A stretch of DNA of 50,792 nt from Acidimicrobiia bacterium (GCA_009835395.1 VXXM01000077.1:1-50792); one strand, 5' to 3'; shown: positions 29,240 through 38,092, counted from the stretch's first letter. Numbers and translations: made by a program. Notes: generated from the sequence alone by a model not told the origin.

Positions 29240-30430
29240 GTGAGTCCCACGTACATCTTCACGTCGGAATCCGTCACCGAGGGCCATCCCGACAAGATGG
29301 CCGACCAGATCTCCGACGCCATCCTCGACGCCCTCATCGCCAAGGACCCGCACAGCCGGGTGGCCTGCGAGACCTTCCTCACGTCGGGGCTGTGCGTGGT
29401 GGGCGGCGAGATCCGCACCGAGGCCTGGGTCGACATCCCCGCGATCGTGCGCGAGACCATCTGCGGCATCGGCTACGACCGCAGTGACGGGGGTTTCGAC
29501 GGCAAGGCCTGCGGTGTGCTGCAGGCAATCGGTGAGCAGTCCCCGGCCATCGCCGAGGCGGTGGACCGCGGCGAGCCCGACGACCCCGACGGCATCGGCG
29601 CCGGCGACTCGGGACTCGTCTTCGGGTTCGCCTGCACCGAGACCGACGTGCTCATGCCGCTGCCGATCAACCTGGCGCACCGGCTGGCGGAGCGGCTCGC
29701 CGAGATGCGCCGGGCCGACACGCCGCCCTACCTGCGCCCCGACGGCAAGGTACAGGTGAGCGTGCGCTACGAGGGCACGGTGCCTGTGGCCGTCGAGACG
29801 GTCGTCGCCTCGGTCCAGCACGCCGACTGGGTCGGACCCGAGACACTCGAGGAGGACGTCTGCGAGCATGTCGTCCGGCCTGTGCTCGAGGCGGCCGCCT
29901 CCGGCACCGGTGGCACGCTCGACGTGGCGGACCCGCGCGTCCTCGTAAACCCTGCGGGACGGTTCGTGACCGGCGGCCCGACCGCCGACGCCGGCCTCAC
30001 CGGGCGCAAGATCATCGTGGATACCTACGGGGGGATGGCCCGCCACGGCGGGGGCGCCTTCAGCGGCAAGGATCCCACCAAGGTCGACCGCTCGGGCTCG
30101 TACGCGGCCCGCTGGGCGGCGAAGAACCTCGTCGCCGCCGGCGCGGTCGACCGTTGCGAGATCCAGGTCTCCTACGCCATCGGCAAGCCGCAGCCGGTGT
30201 CGCTCATGGTCGACGCGTTCGGGACGCACCACGTCGACCCCGCCCGGCTGGCTCCGGCCGTCCGCGAGGTGTTCGACCTGCGGCCCGCCGCCATCATCCG
30301 CGAACTCGACCTGCTGCGGCCGATCTACGGCGCCACCGCCGCCTACGGCCACTTCGGTCGGGAGCGCGACGAGTTCACCTGGGAGCGCACAGACCGGGTC
30401 CACGAGCTGCGATCGGAACTCGGTCTCTGA
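29240..30430 (+). CDS. metK: S-adenosylmethionine synthetase
   Basis: MetK makes S-adenosylmethionine from methionine and ATP in the cytoplasm. The 396-residue protein shows [12 protein letters not shown] at the N-terminus, [12 protein letters not shown] (usually GAGDQG with MFGYA), the P-loop-like [16 protein letters not shown] and the [10 protein letters not shown] segment. The GTG at 29240 begins the conserved N-terminus and has GAGG 4 bases upstream. A six-codon frame starting at ATG 29226 ends with a TGA overlapping this GTG. The metK-priA order downstream of coaBC is typical of actinobacteria, with the NicX-like pair inserted here. Confidence 0.97.
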   Translation: MSPTYIFTSESVTEGHPDKMADQISDAILDALIAKDPHSRVACETFLTSGLCVVGGEIRTEAWVDIPAIVRETICGIGYDRSDGGFDGKACGVLQAIGEQSPAIAEAVDRGEPDDPDGIGAGDSGLVFGFACTETDVLMPLPINLAHRLAERLAEMRRADTPPYLRPDGKVQVSVRYEGTVPVAVETVVASVQHADWVGPETLEEDVCEHVVRPVLEAAASGTGGTLDVADPRVLVNPAGRFVTGGPTADAGLTGRKIIVDTYGGMARHGGGAFSGKDPTKVDRSGSYAARWAAKNLVAAGAVDRCEIQVSYAIGKPQPVSLMVDAFGTHHVDPARLAPAVREVFDLRPAAIIRELDLLRPIYGATAAYGHFGRERDEFTWERTDRVHELRSELGL

Positions 30431-30498
30431 GCCGGACGCCGTCCCGGCCGTCTCCGCCAACCGATCCCGAATCCACGCACGCCCGCGGCCCGCGGGTC

Positions 30499-32283
30499 GT
30501 GCGTGTGCTGACCGACGTGGTCGCCGTCGACCGGGAGTTCGACTACGCGGTGCCCACTGCCTGGCGCCGCGACGGGCGTGCGGCCCGGCTGGTCGAGGGA
30601 ACGATGGTGCGGGTGACGTTGCACAATCGCCGTGTCGGCGGGTGGGTGACGGCCGTGGATCCCACCGGCGAGCCGCGGCAACTGCTGCCGCTCGCCAAGC
30701 TGGTCGGCGCCGGCCCACCCGCCGAGGTGTTGGATCTCGCCGGCTGGGCGGCGACGCGTTGGGCAGGGCGGCGCGCCACGTTCTACGGCACGGCGTCGCC
30801 GCCCCGTGTCGTCGAGTCGCTGCCCCGGCACGGCGTGTCGCCCGTGCCGCAGGCCGGCTCGGCCGGTGTGTTGCCCGTGCCGCAGGCCGGCTCGGCCGGC
30901 GTGGACCCCGCGGGCCTCTGGGAGGAGGCGTTCGAGAGGGCGGTGTCGGTCGTGCGCATCCCCCCGGCGGGTGACCGGGGACCGCTGCTGGCGGCTGCCT
31001 TGCGCCGCGGCGATGTGCTGCTGGTGGTCCCGCAGGTTGCCGAGGCCACCCGCTTGGCCGGCTGGGTGCGCCGGCGGGGCGGCGCTGCCGCGCTTTTGCC
31101 CGAGGACTGGGCGCGGGCGGCCGCGGGCGGGGTGGCGGTAGGGACGCGCGGCGCGGTGTTCGGCCCCATGCCGAGGCTCGGCGCCGTCGTGGTGCTCGAC
31201 GAGCACGACGAGGCGCTGGTGGCCGAGGATTCGCCCACCTGGAGCGCTCGCGAAGTCGCTGTGGAGCGGGCTCGCCGCGCCGGTGTGCCGTGCGTGCTGG
31301 TCTCGCCGCTCCCCACCCTGGAGGCGCAGGAACTGGCGTCGGGAGACGTGCTGAGCGTGCCGCGCCACACCGAGCGGGAGGGCTGGCCGAGCCTGGAGGT
31401 GGTGGACCAGCGCGACCCGGAGGTCGCCCGCCGTGGCCTGTTGAGCGAGACGCTCGTGGCGCGGCTGCGGTCCGGCAGCCGCGCGGTCTGCGTGCTGAAC
31501 CGCAAGGGCCGGGCACGGCTACTGGCGTGCGCCGCCTGCGGCGACCTGGTGGTCTGCGACGCCTGCGGTGCTGCTTCGGCTGAGGGCGCCGCCGGTGGTC
31601 TGGACTGCCCGCGATGCGGGGAGCGGCGACCGCGGGTCTGCTCCGGCTGCGGGGCCACCCGCTTGAAGACCCTGCGACCGGGTGTCGCCAAACTCCGCGA
31701 CGAGCTGGAGGTGCTGCTCGGCGAGCAGGTGACCGAGATCAGCGGTCGAACCCGTCCAGCAGCGGAGCCGGAGCTCCCCGCCTCCCGTGTGGTGATCGGC
31801 ACCGAGGCGGCGCTGCACCGGACCGCCGGCGCCGACGTGGTGGCGTTCCTGGACTTCGATCAGGAACTCTCGGCGACGCGCTACCGGGCGAACGAGCAGG
31901 CGCTAGCCCTGCTGGCCCGCGCCGCCCGGCTGGTGGGCCCTCGCAGCGGCGGGGGGCGGATCCTGGTGCAGACCCGCCAGCCCGACCATCCTGTCCTGCA
32001 GGCCGCCGGCGCAGCCGATCCTGAACTCCTCGGCAGCCGCGACCGGGCTCTGCGGGGCCAGCTCGGCTTCCCCCCGTTCGGCGCCCTCGCCGAGATCGCC
32101 GGCGCGGCGGCGGAGACCTTCATGGACCGGCTGGGTCGCCCTCTCGGACTCGACATCGCCGAACTGGGCGAGAACCGCTGGGTCGTCCGGGCAGCCGATC
32201 GGGATCGTCTCCTTGACGCCCTCGCCGCAGTCGAGCGTCCACCGGGCCGCCTCCGCCTCGCCATCGACCCCCTCAGGTTCTGA
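30499..32283 (+). CDS. priA: PriA-like primosomal protein N', helicase motifs degenerate
   Basis: PriA restarts stalled replication forks. This 594-residue version keeps the N-terminal DNA-binding domain (VRVLTDVVAVDREFDYAVP), the DExH-like VVLDEHDEA, the paired-cysteine zinc region (CAAC, CDAC, CPRC, CSGC) and the C-terminal domain. The ATP-binding motif is absent: the region expected to hold a P-loop reads RGPLLAAALRRGDVLLVVPQ. Helicase-deficient PriA is a known feature of actinobacteria and may keep a scaffold role. Residues 115-136 are an 11-residue tandem duplication. The GTG at 30499 is the likeliest start; GTG 30505 is an alternative. The gene is downstream of metK. Confidence 0.92.
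   Translation: MRVLTDVVAVDREFDYAVPTAWRRDGRAARLVEGTMVRVTLHNRRVGGWVTAVDPTGEPRQLLPLAKLVGAGPPAEVLDLAGWAATRWAGRRATFYGTASPPRVVESLPRHGVSPVPQAGSAGVLPVPQAGSAGVDPAGLWEEAFERAVSVVRIPPAGDRGPLLAAALRRGDVLLVVPQVAEATRLAGWVRRRGGAAALLPEDWARAAAGGVAVGTRGAVFGPMPRLGAVVVLDEHDEALVAEDSPTWSAREVAVERARRAGVPCVLVSPLPTLEAQELASGDVLSVPRHTEREGWPSLEVVDQRDPEVARRGLLSETLVARLRSGSRAVCVLNRKGRARLLACAACGDLVVCDACGAASAEGAAGGLDCPRCGERRPRVCSGCGATRLKTLRPGVAKLRDELEVLLGEQVTEISGRTRPAAEPELPASRVVIGTEAALHRTAGADVVAFLDFDQELSATRYRANEQALALLARAARLVGPRSGGGRILVQTRQPDHPVLQAAGAADPELLGSRDRALRGQLGFPPFGALAEIAGAAAETFMDRLGRPLGLDIAELGENRWVVRAADRDRLLDALAAVERPPGRLRLAIDPLRF
30841..30906 (+). repeat. 33-bp in-frame tandem duplication inside priA
   Basis: Two adjacent 33-base units (30841-30873, 30874-30906) are identical over their first 26 bases and encode PVPQAGSAGV twice in the linker after the N-terminal domain. 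The near identity suggests a recent event. Confidence 0.9.
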
Positions 32284-32322
32284 CGACCCTGCCGGGCCGC
32301 CGGGCCGCCGGATGGCCGCCGG

Positions 32323-32328
32323 TATGCT
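32323..32328 (+). promoter_or_regulatory. Candidate -10 box of the amidotransferase gene (leaderless)
   Basis: TATGCT is followed by 6 bases and then the GTG at 32335. No ribosome-binding sequence lies between them, so a leaderless mRNA is likely. It would start the amidotransferase-P450 operon. Confidence 0.5.
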
Positions 32329-32334
32329 GCGGCG

Positions 32335-33030
32335 GTGCGGGGGCTGGCGGTCGAACACGATCCGACGGGGCACGCGGCGCTGGTCGGCAAGGCCCTCGAA
32401 CGGCGGGGCGTGGAGTTGGAGCCGTTCCGGGTGGTGGCCGACGTGGCGAACCCCGTCAGCGATCGCGAGTTTCCCGACCCCGGTGACTACGACCTGGTGG
32501 TCGTCCTGGGTGCGATCTGGTCGGTGTACGACGACGCCAGGATCGGCACCTGGATCCACCGCGAGCTGGACTTCGTGAGGGAGGTGCACGAAGCGGGGGC
32601 GGCGGTCCTCGGTGTCTGCTTCGGCGGCCAGGTCCTGTCGGCGGCTCTCGGGGGCACGGTGTCGCGGGCACCGGCTCCGGAGTTCGGCTGGCTGAGCATC
32701 GACACCGACGAGCCCGACGGCCTTTCGCCCGGACCGTGGTTCCAGTGGCACTACGACCGCTTCACGGTCCCCACCGGTGCCACCGAGCTGGCCCGCAATG
32801 CGAACGGATCGCAGGCGTTCCGCGAGGGTCGGAGCCTCGGGCTGCAGTTCCATCCCGAGGTGGACGGCTCGCTGCTGGGCGAATGGATCGGATTCGGGGG
32901 CGACGAGCTTCGCGCCCACGGCATCGACGTCGACGCACTCGTCGCCGAGACGGCCCGCATCGAGTCGTCTGCGGTCCACCGCACCCAGCAGCTCGTGGAC
33001 TGGTTCCTCGAGGACGTCGCGGAGCAGTGA
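32335..33030 (+). CDS. Class I glutamine amidotransferase-like protein
   Basis: This 231-residue protein is a stand-alone class I glutamine amidotransferase domain. Its triad is complete: C95 in GVCFGGQ, with H173 and E175 in FHPEVD. The QWHYDRF segment follows the usual family pattern. No synthetase domain is attached or adjacent, so it could be a gamma-glutamyl hydrolase (as in PuuD- or AtdA2-like roles) or a partner of a distant synthetase. It overlaps the following P450 gene by 4 bases (GTGA), which ties it to oxidative catabolism rather than to purine synthesis. A glutamine synthetase-like ligase is encoded 5.8 kb downstream. Confidence 0.85.
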   Translation: MRGLAVEHDPTGHAALVGKALERRGVELEPFRVVADVANPVSDREFPDPGDYDLVVVLGAIWSVYDDARIGTWIHRELDFVREVHEAGAAVLGVCFGGQVLSAALGGTVSRAPAPEFGWLSIDTDEPDGLSPGPWFQWHYDRFTVPTGATELARNANGSQAFREGRSLGLQFHPEVDGSLLGEWIGFGGDELRAHGIDVDALVAETARIESSAVHRTQQLVDWFLEDVAEQ

Positions 33031-34295
33031 ACCGCCGGCCGCTCTCCCCGGTCGACATCTGTAGCCACGACGTCTACGAGCAGGCCATCCCGCACGAGGC
33101 GTTCGCCCGCCTGCGGCGCGACACGCCGGTGGCTTGGCATCCCGAGCCGGGCGGCAATGCAGGCTTCTGGGCTGTGACCCGCTGGGCCGATCTGGTGGCG
33201 GTCCACCGCGACCACGAGACGTTCTCCTCGCAGATCGGCGGCACCGAACTGGAGGAGTTGGAGCGAGACCCCGAGGCCCGCGAGGCCCGGCGCACCATGC
33301 TGGAGACCGACCCGCCCGAGCACACCCGGCTGCGCCGCATGGTGTCACGCAACTTCACCCGCCGCAGCATCGACCGGTGGACCGGCGACGCCCGGAGGAT
33401 CATGGCGCGAGTCCTCGACGATGCGCTGGGCGGGGCCGGGGCCAACGGCGCCGGCGCCGAGGTGGAGTTCGTGGGCGCCGTGGCCCGGCGGCTGCCGATC
33501 CTGATGATCAGCCGCATCCTCGGCGTGCCCGACGGCGACACCGGCAGCCTCTTCGAATGGGCCGACCGGATCATCTATCACGCCGACCCCGACTACTCCG
33601 AGGTGGTCTTCGACAAGGAGGACACCGACCCGTACCGGCTGCTGCCGTTCCGCAGTCCCACCTCGACGAGGGTGTTCGCCTACGCCCAGCGGCTCGCCGA
33701 CGGCAAGCGGCGCCACCCGGCCGACGACGTGGTGTCGCTGCTGGTGGCCGCCGACGAGCTGTCGCCGCAGAACTTCAACACGCTTTTCCTCCTGCTGGTC
33801 ATCGCCGGCAACGAGACGACCCGCCACGCCCTCAACCACGGTGCCCTGGCGCTCGCCGAGCGCCCCGACGAGTTGGCGCGCCTGCGCGCCGATCCCGACC
33901 TTTTGACCGCTGCCGTCGAGGAGGTCCTGCGCTACGCCTCCCCGCAGATCCATTTCCGCCGAACAGCCATGGCCGACACCAAGATCGCCGGGGTTCCCGT
34001 GGCGGCGGGGGACAAGGTGGTGACCTGGTACCTGTCCGCCAACTACGACGGGGAGGTCTTCGCCGACCCCTACACGCTGGATCTGGGCCGCGACCCCAAC
34101 CGCCACGTCACCTTCGGCGGGGGCGGGCCGCACTTCTGCCTGGGGTCGTGGCTGGCCCGCCTCGAGGTGCGTGTGTTCCTGGAGGAGGTGCTGGCCAGGA
34201 ACCTGCGCCTGGAGGTGTGTGGGGAGGTCACGCGGGTGCGCTCAAACTTCATCAACGGCCTGAAGCGGTTGCCGCTGCGGCTCGCCGCAGGCTGA
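33027..34295 (+). CDS. Cytochrome P450 (first of three)
   Basis: This 422-residue soluble bacterial P450 inserts oxygen into an unknown organic substrate with electrons from a ferredoxin system not seen here. It has the I-helix oxygen-activation motif AGNETTR, the K-helix ExxR in EEVLRYAS, and the heme loop FGGGGPHFCLG with the thiolate C371. The LETDPPEHTRLRRMVSRNFT segment is typical of actinobacterial P450s that act on steroids, terpenes or fatty acids, and a CYP125/CYP142-like family is possible. The GTG start overlaps the amidotransferase stop by 4 bases. Its end is 18 bases from the convergent flavin hydroxylase. Confidence 0.93.
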   Translation: MNRRPLSPVDICSHDVYEQAIPHEAFARLRRDTPVAWHPEPGGNAGFWAVTRWADLVAVHRDHETFSSQIGGTELEELERDPEAREARRTMLETDPPEHTRLRRMVSRNFTRRSIDRWTGDARRIMARVLDDALGGAGANGAGAEVEFVGAVARRLPILMISRILGVPDGDTGSLFEWADRIIYHADPDYSEVVFDKEDTDPYRLLPFRSPTSTRVFAYAQRLADGKRRHPADDVVSLLVAADELSPQNFNTLFLLLVIAGNETTRHALNHGALALAERPDELARLRADPDLLTAAVEEVLRYASPQIHFRRTAMADTKIAGVPVAAGDKVVTWYLSANYDGEVFADPYTLDLGRDPNRHVTFGGGGPHFCLGSWLARLEVRVFLEEVLARNLRLEVCGEVTRVRSNFINGLKRLPLRLAAG

Positions 34296-34313
34296 GCCAC
34301 AGCGGTCGACCCC

Positions 34314-35729
34314 TCAGGCAGGAGGCAGGCCGATCCGCCGGCGGGCGTCGTCGAGCAGTTCCCCGACGTCGCCGGCGGTCGCCGCGGTGCCGTAGACGTA
34401 GCGGTCGGGGCGGATCAGTACTGCGGCCCGGCCGCCCAGGAGCCTCCCCAGCCAGCCGTCGGGATCGCCGAGGGTGGTCGCGTCCAGCACCCGCGCCAGG
34501 CCGCCGCCGTCAGCCGGACCGTCGCTGACCAGGTACCAGCCGGGGCCCGCGACATCGTCCAGCAGGCGGCGCCGACCGTCGACCTCCACGGTCGGCTGGC
34601 GGGCCTGGTGGCCGGCGGGGAACGGCGCGGGCTCACCCGCCCCCTGGAAGAGCCCGGTGAGCGGCGGCAGGCGCGACCAGCGCTCGCCGTCGTCGGTGTC
34701 GGGTTCGGGGAAGGCCGGCTCGTCGAGCAGCCGGCCTGCCTCGATGGACAGTTCGATGCAGCGCTCGACGTGGGGCCGCCGCTCGGCCTCGTAGCTGTCC
34801 AGCAGCGCCTCCGGGGCGCCGTCGCGCAGCACGGCGCGCAGCTTCCAGGCCAGGTTGGCTGCGTCGCGGATGCCCGAGCACATGCCCTGGCCCATGAACG
34901 GCGGCATCTGGTGGGCGGCGTCGCCCGCCAGCAGCAGCCGCCCGCGGCGCCAGGTCGCCGCGACGGTGGCGTGGAAGTCGTAAACCGCGGCCCGCACGAG
35001 TTCCCCGTCGCCTGGCCGCAACCAGGGACTCAGCAGGCGCCACACGTTCTCCGGATCACTCGCCTGTTCGTCGGATTCACCTTCGTCGATGCGGAACTCC
35101 CAGCGGCGGTGGTTGCGGGCCGACGGAACGAACGTGGCGGGCCGCTGCGGGTCGCAGACCTGGTGGATGATGTCGGGCAGCGCCACGGGCCGGGAGAGCA
35201 TCACGTCCACGACCAGCCAGCGCTGGTCGTAGCCGAGGTCCACGAAGTCGATGCCGGCCATGCGCCGGGACGCGCTGGCGGCGCCGTCGCAGGCGACCAC
35301 CCAGCGGGCGGGCACCTCCCGCCAGTCGGGCACCTCCGAGCCGAGCCGCACGTCGACGCAGTCGAAGCGGTCCACGCCGGCGCGCAGGGCCGCGTCCAGT
35401 TCGGGCTGGATGAACACGTAGTCCTCACCCCAGCCGAGGATGGGATCGCGGACGAAGTCCTCGTAGTCGAACAGCGGTTGGCCCTCGCCGTCGACGAAGA
35501 GCATGCCCCTGCTCGGCTCGACGAGCTCGTTGATCACGTCGCCGAGCCCGACGCCCTGGAAGATGCGCATGATCTCGCCGTCGAGGTGACACGCCCGCGG
35601 CAGGGGGTACGGATCGCGGGAACGCTCGTAGACGCAGGTGTTGATGCCGGCCTGGCCGAGCAGGTTGGCAAGCGTCGCCCCGACCGGCCCGTAGCCGATG
35701 ACGGCCACCTCGGCGTGGTCGGGGTTCAT
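34314..35729 (-). CDS. FAD-dependent aromatic hydroxylase (MhpA-like)
   Basis: This 471-residue flavoprotein monooxygenase has the N-terminal FAD motif VIGYGPVGATLANLL, a central DG-type motif (VVACDGAASASR), and the second FAD signature LLAGDAAHQMPPFMGQGMCSG. These match class A hydroxylases such as 3-(3-hydroxyphenyl)propionate hydroxylase, which add a hydroxyl to a phenolic ring and create the catechol that extradiol enzymes cleave. A C-terminal thioredoxin-like domain region is present. It is the last gene of the minus-strand set extradiol dioxygenase, hydrolase, cupin, hydroxylase; the gap before it holds a REP-like palindrome. Confidence 0.9.
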   Translation of the reverse strand: MNPDHAEVAVIGYGPVGATLANLLGQAGINTCVYERSRDPYPLPRACHLDGEIMRIFQGVGLGDVINELVEPSRGMLFVDGEGQPLFDYEDFVRDPILGWGEDYVFIQPELDAALRAGVDRFDCVDVRLGSEVPDWREVPARWVVACDGAASASRRMAGIDFVDLGYDQRWLVVDVMLSRPVALPDIIHQVCDPQRPATFVPSARNHRRWEFRIDEGESDEQASDPENVWRLLSPWLRPGDGELVRAAVYDFHATVAATWRRGRLLLAGDAAHQMPPFMGQGMCSGIRDAANLAWKLRAVLRDGAPEALLDSYEAERRPHVERCIELSIEAGRLLDEPAFPEPDTDDGERWSRLPPLTGLFQGAGEPAPFPAGHQARQPTVEVDGRRRLLDDVAGPGWYLVSDGPADGGGLARVLDATTLGDPDGWLGRLLGGRAAVLIRPDRYVYGTAATAGDVGELLDDARRRIGLPPA

Positions 35730-35756
35730 CGCTGGTTCGCGTCGACCCGCTCGCGC

Positions 35757-35784
35757 CTGGATTCCGGCCTTCGCCGGAATGACG
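35757..35784. repeat. REP-like palindromic element
   Basis: ATTCCGGC (35761-35768) and GCCGGAAT (35773-35780) flank a CTTC loop. With the bordering CTGG and GACG this matches a short palindromic element seen dispersed in many bacterial genomes. Outer arms CGCGCC (35752-35757) and GGCGCG (35789-35794) could extend the stem. It lies in the 84-base gap between the cupin and hydroxylase genes. Confidence 0.65.
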
Positions 35785-35813
35785 ATGTGGCGCGGGGCTC
35801 CCGTGTTCCGGTG

Positions 35814-36185
35814 TCAGTCACCGAGGTCGGGGGCCTCGTCTGTCCAGCAGGTCGTGCCCCAGGTGACGCACAGCAGCGTGCAGTCGCCGCCGGGCGCCGC
35901 GCCGTGCCAGTGGCGCTCGTCCGGTGGGGCCACGACCAGCGTGCCCGGCTCCAGCAGCACGGCGCCGTCGGCGTCGGTGCCGACGCGGCCGCGCCCGGCC
36001 GCAACGTAGATCAGCTGACCGCCGGGATGGCTGTGCCAGTTGGTGACCGCCCCGTCGCTGAAGTGCACGTGCGCGGTGTCGGGCTCGTCGTCGCTGTCGG
36101 TGGCGTGCAGCATCTCCAACGCCACGTGACCGGTGAAGAGGCCGCCGTAGGTGGAACTCCTGTCGCCGCTGACCACGACCCGCAC
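35814..36185 (-). CDS. Small cupin-domain protein
   Basis: This 123-residue single-domain cupin has the metal-binding set H51, H53 and Q57 in HSHPGGQ, with H92 or H94 in ERHWHG as the last ligand. Small cupins of this kind accompany many ring-cleavage clusters and may bind a small acid or act as an isomerase or dioxygenase; no function is established for this one. The GTG start is 3 bases after the hydrolase stop, so the genes are co-transcribed. The C-terminus carries two cysteines and is acidic. Confidence 0.85.
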   Translation of the reverse strand: MRVVVSGDRSSTYGGLFTGHVALEMLHATDSDDEPDTAHVHFSDGAVTNWHSHPGGQLIYVAAGRGRVGTDADGAVLLEPGTLVVAPPDERHWHGAAPGGDCTLLCVTWGTTCWTDEAPDLGD

Positions 36186-36188
36186 CGC

Positions 36189-37067
36189 TCAGCCCTCCCC
36201 GGCCCCTGTGCCGGCCCCCGAGCCGGCCACGATGCGGTTGCGCATGGTGCCGATCCCCTCGACCTGGACCTCCATCACTTGGCCGTCGCGCAGGTACGTC
36301 GGCGGGTCCATCGAGTCGCCCACGCCCCCGGGAGTGCCGGTGAAGATCAGGTCGCCGACCTCGAGGGTGACGTAGCGCGACAGCCACGCCATGAGGTAGT
36401 GAACGTCGAAGATGAAGTCGCTGGTGCGGGCCTGCTGGCGCAGTTCTCCGTCGACGCGGCAACTCAGCGCCAGATCGTTCGGGTCGGCCACCTCGTCAGG
36501 CGTGATCATGGTCGGGCCGATGGGCCCGAAGGCGTCGTAACTCTTCGCCAGGGAGAACTGCCGCACGGGCGGGCGGAACTGCTCGTTGCGGTCGCTCACG
36601 TCGTTGCCGCAGGTCAGCCCGGAGATGTACTGCCAGGCCTCCTTGCCTGCCACGCCCTTGCAGCGCCGCCCGATGGCCACCACCAACTCCACCTCGTAGT
36701 CGACCATGTCCAGGGCACCGATCGGCACGTCGTCGTAGGGGCCGCAGATGCAGGTGGGGAACTTGGCCATGACGTGCGGCTCGCTGGGGATGGCCAGGCC
36801 GGCCTCCTCCGCGTGGCCGCGGTAGTTGAGCGCCATGGCGATGATCTTGCCGGGACGCGGCACGGGCGGTCCCAGGTCGGCCTGCCGCAGCTCTGGCCAG
36901 TCCGCCGGGTCCATCGCGGCCGCCAGGGCCTGCAACCCGGGATGGTTGGCCAGGTCGGCCGTCATCATCGGGTCCGAGCTCAGGGCGCCGCTGGAGGCCT
37001 CGGCGATGTCGACGGCCCGGCCGTCCAGCACCAGGCACGCCCGTCCGGACACGTTGGCGAATCTCAT
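36189..37067 (-). CDS. Fumarylacetoacetate hydrolase-family protein (first)
   Basis: This 292-residue protein of the FAH family probably cleaves or isomerises a ring-fission acid, as HpcE/HpaG-type enzymes do. It has the short N-terminal domain, then IIAMALNYRGHAEE, the metal-binding acidic residues in DYEVELVVAIG, GLTCGNDVSDR, and the C-terminal GDLIFTGTPGGVG. AGGAGG 6 bases before the ATG supports the start. It lies between the extradiol dioxygenase and the cupin. The natural substrate is unknown, and a second FAH-family gene with only moderate similarity lies at 48667-49515. Confidence 0.93.
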   Translation of the reverse strand: MRFANVSGRACLVLDGRAVDIAEASSGALSSDPMMTADLANHPGLQALAAAMDPADWPELRQADLGPPVPRPGKIIAMALNYRGHAEEAGLAIPSEPHVMAKFPTCICGPYDDVPIGALDMVDYEVELVVAIGRRCKGVAGKEAWQYISGLTCGNDVSDRNEQFRPPVRQFSLAKSYDAFGPIGPTMITPDEVADPNDLALSCRVDGELRQQARTSDFIFDVHYLMAWLSRYVTLEVGDLIFTGTPGGVGDSMDPPTYLRDGQVMEVQVEGIGTMRNRIVAGSGAGTGAGEG

Positions 37068-37107
37068 GGCAGCCTCCTGGGGATCATGCCCGTGGGTGCG
37101 GCGGGCC

Positions 37108-37986
37108 TCAAGCCTTCCAGCCGCCGGGGGGCCGGTCGAACCAGATGTGTGCCTGCCCGGTGCCCGCCGCCGACTCGTAGGCGGAGAACATCTCGCCCGG
37201 CGCCCGGCAGGCCGCGCCGCCCAGCGCCCCCACCATCATCAGGTAGTGGCCGAAGAACCCCTCCGGCGCGTGCCTGCGGAAGCCGTCCAGGCCCGCTAGC
37301 ACGCCGGCATGGTCGCCGGCGCGGAGTTGGGCGATGAGCTGCTCGTCGGCGACCCGCGCCTCAGGGCTGCTGATGTTCCGCAGATCCGCCGACTCGTGAG
37401 CGCGGAGCTCCTGCAGGGGCCAGAACCGGTGGCTGAGACCTCCGGAGGCCAGCAGCACGGCGCGCCGATCGAGTCCCGCCACCGCCGCCGCCAGCAACTC
37501 GCCCAGCAGCAGGAAGTCCTCGGTCGTGGCGGTCTGGCAGATGCTCACCGACACCCAGGCCTCGGCGCCCTGCAGGTAGCCGAGGAGGTTGACGGTGGGG
37601 TAGTGGATCGGCAGGTAGCGGTCGTCGCAGGCCAGCACCCAGGTGTCGTCGCGGGCCTCCGCCAGCGCCGCCAGGCCGAACGCCAACTCGGGATCGCCGG
37701 GGATGTCGTAGCGCATCTGCCGCATGCCCCGCGGCAGCTCGTCGGAGGTGAACAGACCGCTGCGGCGCTCGTGAGCGGTGCAGACGTGCTCGAAGGTGCT
37801 GAACCAGTGGGTGTCGAACACCACGATCACGTCGGGGCGCAACTCGTCGAGGCGCTCGGTTCGCAGGCGCTCGAGGCCGGCGCAGAGGCTGAAGTCCTCG
37901 CCGTCGTTGAGTTGTCGCCGCTCCTCGGGGGGCATCACGATGGGCGGGACGTGCGATACGAGCCCTGCTCCGACGATCTCGCCCAT
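37108..37986 (-). CDS. Class III extradiol dioxygenase (LigB/HpcB-like)
   Basis: This 292-residue protein belongs to the LigB superfamily of iron(II) extradiol dioxygenases that open catechol rings. It shows GLVSHVPPIVMPP with H12, FDTHWF, IHYPTVNLLGYL and the C-terminal HAPEGFFGHYLMM segment. It resembles enzymes acting on homoprotocatechuate. The ATG at 37986 is supported by GAGG 8 bases upstream and by the family N-terminus. A GTG at 38034 lies 5 bases after a -10-like TCTACT and could give a 16-residue longer, leaderless form. It is the first enzyme gene after the MarR gene and carries an operator-like repeat at its promoter. Confidence 0.9.
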   Translation of the reverse strand: MGEIVGAGLVSHVPPIVMPPEERRQLNDGEDFSLCAGLERLRTERLDELRPDVIVVFDTHWFSTFEHVCTAHERRSGLFTSDELPRGMRQMRYDIPGDPELAFGLAALAEARDDTWVLACDDRYLPIHYPTVNLLGYLQGAEAWVSVSICQTATTEDFLLLGELLAAAVAGLDRRAVLLASGGLSHRFWPLQELRAHESADLRNISSPEARVADEQLIAQLRAGDHAGVLAGLDGFRRHAPEGFFGHYLMMVGALGGAACRAPGEMFSAYESAAGTGQAHIWFDRPPGGWKA

Positions 37987-38039
37987 ACCTGTCGCCTCGT
38001 TCCCTGGGGTCGGCGTGCCTTCACCGCCGGGCACGCTGG

Positions 38040-38045
38040 AGTAGA
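38040..38045 (-). promoter_or_regulatory. Candidate -10 box of the extradiol dioxygenase operon
   Basis: On the minus strand TCTACT lies 3 bases downstream of the inverted repeat at 38049-38062. Transcription would start near 38033, giving a leader of about 47 bases before the ATG at 37986. Confidence 0.45.
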
Positions 38046-38048
38046 ATC

Positions 38049-38062
38049 GTTTGGACCCTAAC
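38049..38062. promoter_or_regulatory. Shared operator-like repeat, copy A
   Basis: GTTTGGACCCTAAC fits the symmetrical pattern GTTNGGNNCCNAAC in full. It lies upstream of the extradiol dioxygenase operon, just beside its -10, and between that operon and the MarR gene. The nine bases TCGTTTGGA are identical in copy C. Confidence 0.6.
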
Positions 38063-38092
38063 AGTTTCTCGAGAGAGTTGTCGAGGTCGGCT

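Noticed and set aside
29160-29240. SAM riboswitch upstream of metK
   Set aside because: The leader is only about 75 bases and does not show the multi-helix layout of known SAM riboswitches.
38067-38074. Palindrome TCTCGAGA near operator copy A
   Set aside because: Eight bases only, with poor symmetry in its flanks and no second copy at the other island promoters.
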